From: Chitinivibrionales bacterium
Lineage (GTDB): Bacteria; Fibrobacterota; Chitinivibrionia; Chitinivibrionales; JANQEN01
Assembly (NCBI GenBank): GCA_030593665.1
Contig: JAUVGS010000069.1
Span: 1 to 8,235 of the forward strand
Reading direction: 5' to 3'
Length of the DNA: 8,235 nucleotides
This document shows, one piece after another, positions 1 to 5,222 of this stretch. Below the pieces are notes generated by a model that saw nothing but the letters and a program-made list of their open reading frames with translations, searched no databases and was not told the DNA's origin. Within the stretch, counting starts at the first letter, position 1, and each line of letters starts with the position of its first letter. Both the position numbers and the translations under genes were made by a program.

Positions 1-11
1 GTTAACTATTT

Positions 12-44
12 AAAAGCCGCCTTAGATTCTAAGGCGGCTTTTTT
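12..44 (+). terminator. Rho-independent terminator of an upstream gene
   Basis: A GC-rich inverted repeat (GCCGCCTTA at 16-24 with TAAGGCGGC at 30-38, loop GATTC) is flanked by an A-run before the stem and followed by six T residues. This is the standard form of an intrinsic terminator. The A-run could pair with the U-tract, so it may work in both directions. It separates the selenoprotein cluster from whatever lies upstream and implies that the cluster has its own promoter in 45-137. I could not find a convincing -35/-10 pair there. Confidence 0.9.
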
Positions 45-150
45 ATTTGTAAGGTAAAATGTAATGCCGGAGGGGAGAAAGGAGTGTCAAATCACTCAAG
101 GTGGTTTAATGTACGGTTCAATCTCTTTCAACAATTAAAAGGAGGTACAC

Positions 151-1101
151 ATGGTAAAAGTATGTAACTTCCTCATATCAATACTTGTAATTCCGGCAAG
201 TATGGTTAGTATATATGCAGAGGAAGTAACGAAAGTTTTCCAAAACGGTTTTGAAGGTTACGCAGGATGTGAGGACACCCATATTGAGGTGATAAAAGGT
301 TTTACCGGTGACACGTCAAATTATCAGAAGTGGCATGATAATTTCAGTGAAGAGAAAATTCTGAATATTGCGAACTGACCCCGCTGAAGCAATGACTTCG
401 CCCGTGCGGCGATTCAGTTTGATGTAACCGTATTACCGAAAAATATTACTATTAAAAAGGCTGTTTTATCGCTGAACTATCTCTTTGGTTCCCAGGATGG
501 AGAAGCCTGTTCACTGTTTGTCGCCTCAACGCCGTGGAAAACGGATGAAGCAACCTGGATTAATGCCACGAAAGATACGAAATGGAAAGCGGACAGCGGC
601 GGAGGTGATTATGATACGGAAAAGTTTTCGCGGACACTGTATGCGGAACCCGGGGAATGGGAAGAGTACGATGCGACTGATTTTGTAAAGTTATTCTATG
701 ATGATCCGGAAAAAAACCTTGGATTTATCATTGAAGCCGATCGGAGGGCTAGCGGCACCCCGGGGCGCAAGTACGCTTCTTCCGAGCATGATGATTCATC
801 GTTGAGACCAAAATTGACGGTGACGTATGATAAAAGTAACGCAATAACACACTTCCTGTCAGCCAACGGGAATACGATTCAGGTACAGTACTCGTCGGGG
901 AATGTACGGCTTTATATTCCTTTTAATCATACCTTTCAGGTAATGATAACGGATATGCTTGGAAAGAGGTTGTGTTCTTTTAGAGGAAATCGTGCGGGAT
1001 GGCATACTCTGTCACACACATATTTACCTGCGGGAGTGTCTATGCTGCATGTTCGGCAGGGAAGTAGAAAGACTTCAATTAAATGTGTTGTTGCGAAATG
1101 A
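151..1101 (+). CDS. Secreted DNRLRE/CBM96-like selenoprotein with a UxxU motif and C-terminal sorting domain
   Basis: Unnamed 316-residue protein read through two in-frame UGA codons (376-378 and 385-387), giving Sec76-Pro-Arg-Sec79. Seen: a strong Shine-Dalgarno (AAAAGGAGGT, 137-146) before the ATG; a hydrophobic signal peptide (about residues 1-24); then a DNRLRE/CBM96-like beta domain (about 30-227). Its hallmarks are GYAGCEDTHIEV early, ARAAIQFDVTVLPKNITIKKAVLSL after the UGAs, a W..DEATWIN segment, EEYDATDFV, and the closing LRPKLTVTY. Residues about 232-316 resemble a type IX-like sorting domain (MLGKRL...LPAGVSMLHV...). The frame matches the family on both sides of the UGAs, so they are sense codons and not a broken gene. 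Family role: cell-surface or carbohydrate-associated beta domain; a redox role for UxxU is my inference. The stop is UGA (1099-1101) followed at once by in-frame TAA. First of three selenoprotein genes, 64 nt before the next. Confidence 0.83.
398..412 (+). promoter_or_regulatory. SECIS-like hairpin serving the UGA pair of the first selenoprotein
   Basis: UCGCC (398-402) pairs with GGCGA (408-412) around a CGUGC loop that carries the GU typical of bacterial SECIS loops. A lower UGA/UCA stem (393-395 with 414-416) may extend it across a small internal loop. The loop starts 15 nt after the second UGA and 24 nt after the first, so one element could direct both insertions. It is the weakest of the three SECIS candidates because the upper stem is only 5 bp. 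Found by eye, not by folding software. Confidence 0.5.
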
Positions 1102-1165
1102 TAAAACGAATCGTCAGTGGCTGAGTTTAGCTATTTCATTAACATTTTATTTAAGGAGGTAGGGA

Positions 1166-1972
1166 ATGTTAAAAAAAATATTCCTTTGTTTACTCAGTTT
1201 AAGCTTGTTTACCATTATTTCTGCGCAGACACCGCTTGATGAAGCCGTTGACTTTACCGGTACCGATCTTGAAGGTAAAACGCATCATCTTTTTGAGTAT
1301 CTTGATGCCGGTAAACATGTACTTATTGAATTCTTTTATACTACCTGACCGGCATGCGGGGGTGCGGTCAGCATCCTTAATACCGCATGGGAGGCGTATG
1401 GGTGTAATGAGCATGACCTGGTCGTATTGTCTATAGACAAAGGTGAGTCTGATGCGACAGTCCAGTCGTATGTAAATTCAAAAAATATCGAATATTTTGC
1501 TATAAGCGGGACACAAGGAGGGGGAGATGCTATTATAGCCGATTATGGGCCGTTTAGTGAAGGGTATCCCACAACAATTTTAATCGCTCCTGATCGGAAC
1601 ATAATTGAGAAGGATCTCTGGCCGTTGAGCTCTATCGCACCGGCGATTGTAAATGCGAATATACAGGAACATGCATGTGGCCCGACAGAAATCTTAGCCG
1701 ATGAGCATACAAAAATAAACTCTGTTTTACAAAATACCATTGTGCGTGTAACCGCTGAGAGTATTACCCTTTCAATAGTGTCTGCAGGAGAGTATACCCT
1801 TGTCGCGTATACGGCGAATGGGAAGATTACCAAAGAACTGTATCGTGGATGCTTACAAAAGGGAGTACATACGTTTAACCGGCAGAACGATGTGTTGGCA
1901 AATGGCATATACTTTCTCAAATTGCAGGGGCGGAATATTACATCCCTGGTACGGTTTGTTGTTACTGAGTAA
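1166..1972 (+). CDS. Secreted thioredoxin-fold selenoprotein (UPAC active site) with C-terminal sorting domain
   Basis: Unnamed 268-residue protein of the redoxin/AhpC-TSA/TlpA-like thioredoxin superfamily, read through UGA at 1346-1348 as Sec61. Seen: Shine-Dalgarno AAGGAGGT (1153-1160); signal peptide (about 1-20, ending IISA before QTP); a thioredoxin-like domain (about 25-165) with FTGTDLEGKTHHL, then HVLIEFFYTT-U-PAC, so the redox motif is Sec61-Pro-Ala-Cys64 after beta-1; and the expected cis-proline loop GYPTTILIAPD (Pro135). Residues about 190-268 form a type IX-like sorting domain with the hallmark ANGIYFLKL and ending FVVTE. Family role: thiol/selenol oxidoreduction, probably outside the inner membrane; the substrate is unknown. 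A paralogue with the same layout lies beyond the tRNA. Stop is TAA. Two separate ORFs here would be an annotation artefact. Confidence 0.9.
1358..1378 (+). promoter_or_regulatory. SECIS element of the UPAC selenoprotein
   Basis: GGGGGUGC (1358-1365) pairs with GCAUCCUU (1371-1378) as eight base pairs, three of them G-U, around the loop GGUCA (1366-1370). A GGUC loop is close to the loop I recall for the E. coli fdhF SECIS. The loop begins 17 nt after the UGA, within the usual bacterial range. A competing hairpin (UGACCG 1346-1351 with CGGUCA 1365-1370) would bury both the UGA and the GGUC loop. It could be a translational off-state or may simply not form. Confidence 0.75.
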
Positions 1973-2043
1973 AAACGCAGTGATTTTATACCAACGGCAC
2001 ATAGTTTATTTAAGCGGATTGATTATTAAAGGAAAAGTAACAA

Positions 2044-2135
2044 AGAGAGGACGGGACTGGTGTCTCAGCCGGTCTTCAAAACCGGTAACGGTCGGATTAC
2101 ACCGCTCATGGCAGGTTCGATCCCTGCTCTCTCTG
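2044..2135 (+). tRNA. selC: tRNA-Sec (anticodon UCA)
   Basis: Selenocysteine tRNA, charged by SerRS, converted by SelA and delivered to UGA by SelB. Seen: D stem GGGAC/GUCUC with a four-base UGGU loop; anticodon stem CCGGU/ACCGG closing the loop CUUCAAA, the same loop as in E. coli selC, with UCA at 2076-2078; a long variable arm (2086-2110, stem CGGU/ACCG); T stem GCAGG/CCUGC with loop UUCGAUC. The acceptor is AGAGAGG (2044-2050) with UCUCUCU (2128-2134), followed by G2135 as likely discriminator. No CCA is encoded (CTTT follows). Oddity: only 7 acceptor pairs are visible where bacterial tRNA-Sec normally has 8; an eighth would be an A2043-G2135 mismatch. The gene lies 71 nt after one selenoprotein gene and 44 nt before the next, on the same strand, so it may be cut from their shared transcript. 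Confidence 0.93.
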
Positions 2136-2179
2136 CTTTATATTTTTTTAACTAAACACTTTTTATCAAGGGAGGTAGT

Positions 2180-2956
2180 ATGAACAATTTAATTAAGGCA
2201 ATGGTTTGTGTATCGGCTTTGGCTTTAATGGGTTTTTCGGAAATTAATAATTTCCAGTTCACCGATCTGGATGGGAACACTTATGATTTGTATGAGGAGT
2301 TGGCAAAAGGAAAGCATATTCTTGTGCATGCTACAGGCGCAACCTGAGGATTTTGTAAAGGGTCAGTTCCGGCCCTTAATACCCATTGGAGAAAATATGG
2401 CTGCGAGAAGTGTGACTCATACAAGCTTCTGGTTATTGGTGCGGGGTGTTATGGTAATGATTCAAAAAGTAAATTTACCAATTACATGCAGAATACATGC
2501 AAAGCTGAATACCCGGCTGTCTGGCATCAGGAAGGCGGGAAGAAATTTGATTCCGCGCTTAAGAATGGCGGCAGCGGGAATCCGAAATATCTGATTCGTC
2601 CGGATAAAACTTTTAAAAAATCACCAACGGCCTCGGAAATTAACAATGCCGCCGGCAATGAACAGCACGACTGTCAAACGCCGGTTACAAATGTATCAAA
2701 CGCGTTTGTTGACAAGAACGCCGACCTTTATAATGTTAACAGAAAGGGTTTCACAATAATCAACCGCGAAGCGGGAGATGTTGCGATATCTTTCTATTCT
2801 TCAAACGGCCAATTGAAGAAATCTTTCTCAATAAGCAACATTTTAGCGGGTACTCGTACTTTTAATTGGGAAACTGCGGCATTGGCAAACGGTATATATA
2901 TTGCCCATATGTATATCAATAATACACAAACTACCAAAAAGGTTGTCATAAAGTAA
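2180..2956 (+). CDS. Secreted thioredoxin-fold selenoprotein (UGFC active site) with C-terminal sorting domain
   Basis: Unnamed 258-residue paralogue of the UPAC protein, read through UGA at 2345-2347 as Sec56. Seen: Shine-Dalgarno GGGAGGTAG about 6 nt before the ATG; signal peptide (about 1-20); thioredoxin-like domain with FTDLDGNTYDLYEEL, KHILVHATGAT, then Sec56-Gly-Phe-Cys59, followed by LNTHW and YGC, which align with LNTAW and YGC in the paralogue; cis-proline loop GNPKYLIRPD (Pro135); and a C-terminal sorting domain (about 176-258) with ALANGIYIAHMY and ending KVVIK. It is rich in extra cysteines after the active site (YGCEKC, GAGCYG, QNTC), unlike its paralogue, so internal disulfides or metal binding are possible. 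Likely an exported selenol/thiol oxidoreductase; the partner is unknown. Stop is TAA. Expect automatic annotation to report only the part after the UGA. Confidence 0.9.
2358..2377 (+). promoter_or_regulatory. SECIS element of the UGFC selenoprotein
   Basis: AAGGGUC (2358-2364) pairs with GGCCCUU (2371-2377) as seven base pairs, including one U-G, around the loop AGUUCC, with GU at the second and third positions. The loop begins 17 nt after the UGA, the same spacing as in the paralogous gene, although the stem sequences differ. Structure kept while sequence changes is what a selected RNA element should show. Confidence 0.75.
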
Positions 2957-2995
2957 TTTGCAGATCGTTGACATGAATGTTATTGAATAGTTTTT

Positions 2996-3043
2996 CTGCC
3001 GTCGGACAAGCCGTCCTGGGAACGGTTTGTCCGACAAAGGCAG
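2996..3043 (+). terminator. Long hairpin after the selenoprotein cluster, possible transcript end or processing site
   Basis: GTCGGACAAGCCGT (3001-3014) pairs with ACGGTTTGTCCGAC (3022-3035) over 14 bp with one G-U, loop CCTGGGA. An outer CTGCC/GGCAG stem (2996-3000 with 3039-3043) adds five pairs across an AAA bulge. It begins 40 nt after the stop of the third selenoprotein gene. No U-tract follows on either strand, so it is not a textbook intrinsic terminator. It may protect a 3' end or be an extragenic repeat unit. Confidence 0.45.
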
Positions 3044-3290
3044 GATATTAAAGAACAGAAGATTTTGCGAATTTTAGAAGGATGCTAAAGCCTGAGGAAC
3101 GTATAGGGACTTTTGCAACTACCTCATCTTTAGCAAAACAGTTCCGGGCGATATTCTAACATTGGATGAAATGTTGTTGATAAGAAATGTTTAATGTATT
3201 TTTTGTTCAAAGTCCACTAAAATTATCAATATAAATAAAGGGATAAACTGAAAATATAAGTATACGCAGGTAAGATCGGTCGGGTAGTAC

Positions 3291-3319
3291 TTGACGTATG
3301 CACCAAAGGATAGTATGAT
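3291..3319 (+). promoter_or_regulatory. Near-consensus sigma70 promoter for yedE
   Basis: TTGACG (3291-3296), a spacer of exactly 17 nt, and TATGAT (3314-3319) match the consensus -35 and -10 boxes at five of six positions each. Transcription would start near 3326 and leave a leader of about 208 nt before the yedE ATG. That length leaves room for leader control, though I see no known riboswitch in it. Confidence 0.65.
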
Positions 3320-3534
3320 ATTTGATAACTGTTTACTTTGCATTATTATTTCTTCGCATTACAATCTTTCAGCAGACTTTGCCTCTCTTTATCGTTGTCA
3401 ACCACTTGCTTTTGTCAATCAATTCCAGGCTCAAAATAACCATTCTTTCCATTTCCATTCAGAAAAAAATGGTAATAAATTGTATGAAGGTAAGATAAAA
3501 CACAAATAAATATTAAACATAGGAGGTGTTCCAT

Positions 3535-4635
3535 ATGTCTCAAAAACTTACCAATTTCTTTGCTTCACGCATTGGTATCATCACCGTTGGAGCGGTTATC
3601 GGTATTCTTGCCGCACTGCTTCAGAAATTTGGCAACCCGCCGAACATGGGCGTCTGCGTCGCCTGTTTCCAGCGTGACATAGCCGGCGCCCTCGGCTTCC
3701 ACCGCGCTACGGTTGTTCAATATATCCGGCCGGAAATTATAGGTTTTGTACTCGGTGCATTAATTGCGGCTCTTGCATTTAAGGAATTTAAAGCAACTGC
3801 CGGCTCTGCACCTATTGTTCGTTTTGTACTTGGCATGTTTGCCATGATCGGTGCATTAGTCTTCCTTGGCTGTCCATGGCGTGCGATTCTTCGATTGGCA
3901 GGAGGTGATTTGAATGCGGTTGTCGGTCTAATTGGTCTTATCGTCGGTGTTGCTATTGGCGTTCAGTTTCTCAAATCAGGATATAACCTTGGCCGTTCGA
4001 ATAAAACATATCCTTCAGTCGGACTAATACTTCCAATTACCATGGCCGGCTTACTTATACTTCTCATTGTTCGTCCCGGCTTTATTTTCTTTAGTGAAAA
4101 GGGCCCAGGTGCTATGCATGCTCCTTTATTCATCTCACTTAGTGTTGGTCTGCTTATCGGTTTTCTGGCACAGCGCACCCGTTTCTGTACCATAGGTTCA
4201 ATCAGAGATGTTATCCTTATGGGCGATACGCACCTGATTAGTGGGATCGGCGCAATGGTTATTTTCGCTTTCGTGGCTAATGCAATTCTTGGAACGGTAA
4301 CGTTCGGTTTTGCAGCGCAACCAATTGCACATAGCAGCCATGTATGGAATCTGCTCGGCATGGTTCTTGCCGGGCTTGCATTCGCTCTCGCAGGTGGTTG
4401 TCCGGGACGACAGCTATTTCTGGCTGGTGAAGGCAACAGCGATTCAGGTGTTTTTGTGCTAGGTATGATTGTTGGAGCCGGTATCGCTCATAATTTTACG
4501 CTTGCAGCTAAGCCGGATAAAATCATCGATGGCGTTTTACAGGTTGGCGGCATTACCACAGCAGGTATGATAGCGGTTATTATTGGCATAGCCTGTTGCC
4601 TGATCATTGGATTTACTATGAGAGAGAAATACTAA
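3535..4635 (+). CDS. yedE: YedE-family putative selenium transporter
   Basis: Integral membrane protein of 366 residues in the YeeE/YedE (sulfur-transport, PF04143) superfamily, of the subtype linked to selenium metabolism. Seen: roughly ten hydrophobic segments and the family's cysteine-bearing motifs, namely GVCVACFQRD (Cys41, Cys44), FLGCPWRA (Cys113), TRFCTIGSIRD (Cys218) and GGCPGRQLFLAGEG (Cys289). The repeated Cys-containing half-motifs suggest a two-fold internal duplication, as in the related thiosulfate channel YeeE, where such cysteines line the path. ATG 3535 is chosen because AGGAGG (3521-3526) sits 8 nt upstream; an earlier GTG at 3526 lies inside that site. The gene is followed 15 nt later by a TusA/YedF-like gene, the classic partner. 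Uptake of a selenium species into the cytoplasm is the family prediction. Its placement beside selenoproteins and selC supports selenium over sulfur. Direct transport data are limited in the family. Confidence 0.9.
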   Translation: MSQKLTNFFASRIGIITVGAVIGILAALLQKFGNPPNMGVCVACFQRDIAGALGFHRATVVQYIRPEIIGFVLGALIAALAFKEFKATAGSAPIVRFVLGMFAMIGALVFLGCPWRAILRLAGGDLNAVVGLIGLIVGVAIGVQFLKSGYNLGRSNKTYPSVGLILPITMAGLLILLIVRPGFIFFSEKGPGAMHAPLFISLSVGLLIGFLAQRTRFCTIGSIRDVILMGDTHLISGIGAMVIFAFVANAILGTVTFGFAAQPIAHSSHVWNLLGMVLAGLAFALAGGCPGRQLFLAGEGNSDSGVFVLGMIVGAGIAHNFTLAAKPDKIIDGVLQVGGITTAGMIAVIIGIACCLIIGFTMREKY

Positions 4636-4650
4636 AAAAGGAGATGTTCG

Positions 4651-4860
4651 ATGTCTGATATAATTGACGCACGGGGACTATCCTGTCCTCAACCGGTTAT
4701 TCTTAGTAAAAATGCCGTTAAAAAAGATACCTTCCCGGTGGAAGTGCTGGTGGATACAATCGCATCCTGTGAAAATGTAAAAAGAATGGCTGAGAAAGAC
4801 GGGTATAAAGTTATTGTGGAAGCTGAATGTAATGAGTTTAAAATTATCATTGATAAATAA
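4651..4860 (+). CDS. TusA/SirA-like sulfurtransferase-family protein, YedF N-terminal-type
   Basis: Small cytosolic protein of 69 residues with the TusA fold. Seen: the active-site motif ARGLSCPQPVI with Cys12 in CPxP, and ASCENVKRMAEKDGY, which resembles the ENV.R.A segment of YedF more than E. coli TusA. Full YedF proteins are roughly 190-200 residues with an added C-terminal DsrE-like domain; here only the first domain is present and the frame closes cleanly with TAA. A second cysteine (Cys40) is also seen. AAAGGAGA precedes the ATG, and the 15-nt gap to yedE implies co-transcription and coupled translation. Likely role, inferred from context: a carrier that accepts the imported selenium (or sulfur) as a perselenide or persulfide on Cys12 and hands it towards selenophosphate synthesis. 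Confidence 0.88.
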   Translation: MSDIIDARGLSCPQPVILSKNAVKKDTFPVEVLVDTIASCENVKRMAEKDGYKVIVEAECNEFKIIIDK

Positions 4861-5222
4861 CGATGATATACTTGACAATGCAACAACATCATGTTTGTTA
4901 CTATTAATGGTAGCGAGAAGGGTAATTTTGACGAATAAAAGAGAAAAGATACGCCTGACAGTATTGAAAATGTTTTCACAAACCAGGTATGGTGGAGGTT
5001 TTTAAAATATATAAGTACGAATTAAATAATAAACTAACGCGGGATAAACCCGCAAGTAAGTTCCTTATCAGATTTCTTTCTAAAAAACAAGAAAGTAATC
5101 TTAAGGTACTAATGTACAACAATTTTATACTATATTTATAAACAATATTCACAAACAATTAAAGCTTTGCTAACAGTTGTATATTATATCTAACTCGGAT
5201 AATGCTGAATTAATAGTATCCA
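4861..5222. other. AT-rich gene-free interval before the dehydratase-like gene
   Basis: No credible gene is seen. Small features: TTGACA at 4872-4877 with only a poor -10 at proper spacing; a weak AAACC/GGTTT hairpin (4980-5001) followed by four T, possibly ending the yedE operon; a GCGGG/CCCGC hairpin (5039-5053); and a 12-pair AT-rich hairpin with one mismatch (5070-5081 with 5090-5101). GATAAT at 5198-5203 lies 20 bp before the next ATG and could be a -10 box. None is strong. Confidence 0.5.

Larger units (their letters stand above)
2957..3534. other. Gene-free interval between the selenoprotein cluster and yedE
   Basis: No credible gene is seen on either strand. It holds a strong hairpin (2996-3043), a weaker nested pairing (GCTAAAG 3084-3090 with CTTTAGC 3128-3134, and inside it TGAGG 3093-3097 with CCTCA 3122-3126), a promoter (3291-3319), and an AT- and pyrimidine-rich yedE leader of about 200 nt. 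A frame of 72 codons (3291-3509) has only a TTG start, no ribosome site and no recognisable motif, and it sits on the promoter. Confidence 0.7.

Noticed and set aside
82..97. GAGTG/CACTC hairpin in the leader of the first selenoprotein gene
   Set aside because: Only five pairs and no known context; within what chance would give.
376..387. Reading the first gene as a pseudogene with nonsense mutations
   Set aside because: The frame stays open and family-like for more than 230 codons after the two UGAs. Neighbouring genes show the same single-codon interruptions at active-site positions, and selC is present.
151..2956. A variant genetic code in which UGA means Gly or Trp
   Set aside because: Trp is encoded by TGG in these proteins, the UGAs fall at Cys-like active-site positions with SECIS-like hairpins, and the tRNA has a tRNA-Sec anticodon loop and long variable arm.
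3291..3509. 72-codon frame upstream of yedE
   Set aside because: TTG start without a ribosome-binding site, no motif, and it overlaps a near-consensus promoter.
3963..4436. 157-codon minus-strand frame inside yedE
   Set aside because: It is the antisense shadow of a clear membrane protein, with no start signal or recognisable motif.
5039..5101. Hairpins in the interval before the dehydratase-like gene as terminators
   Set aside because: Neither is followed by a T-run, and one has an AT-rich stem.
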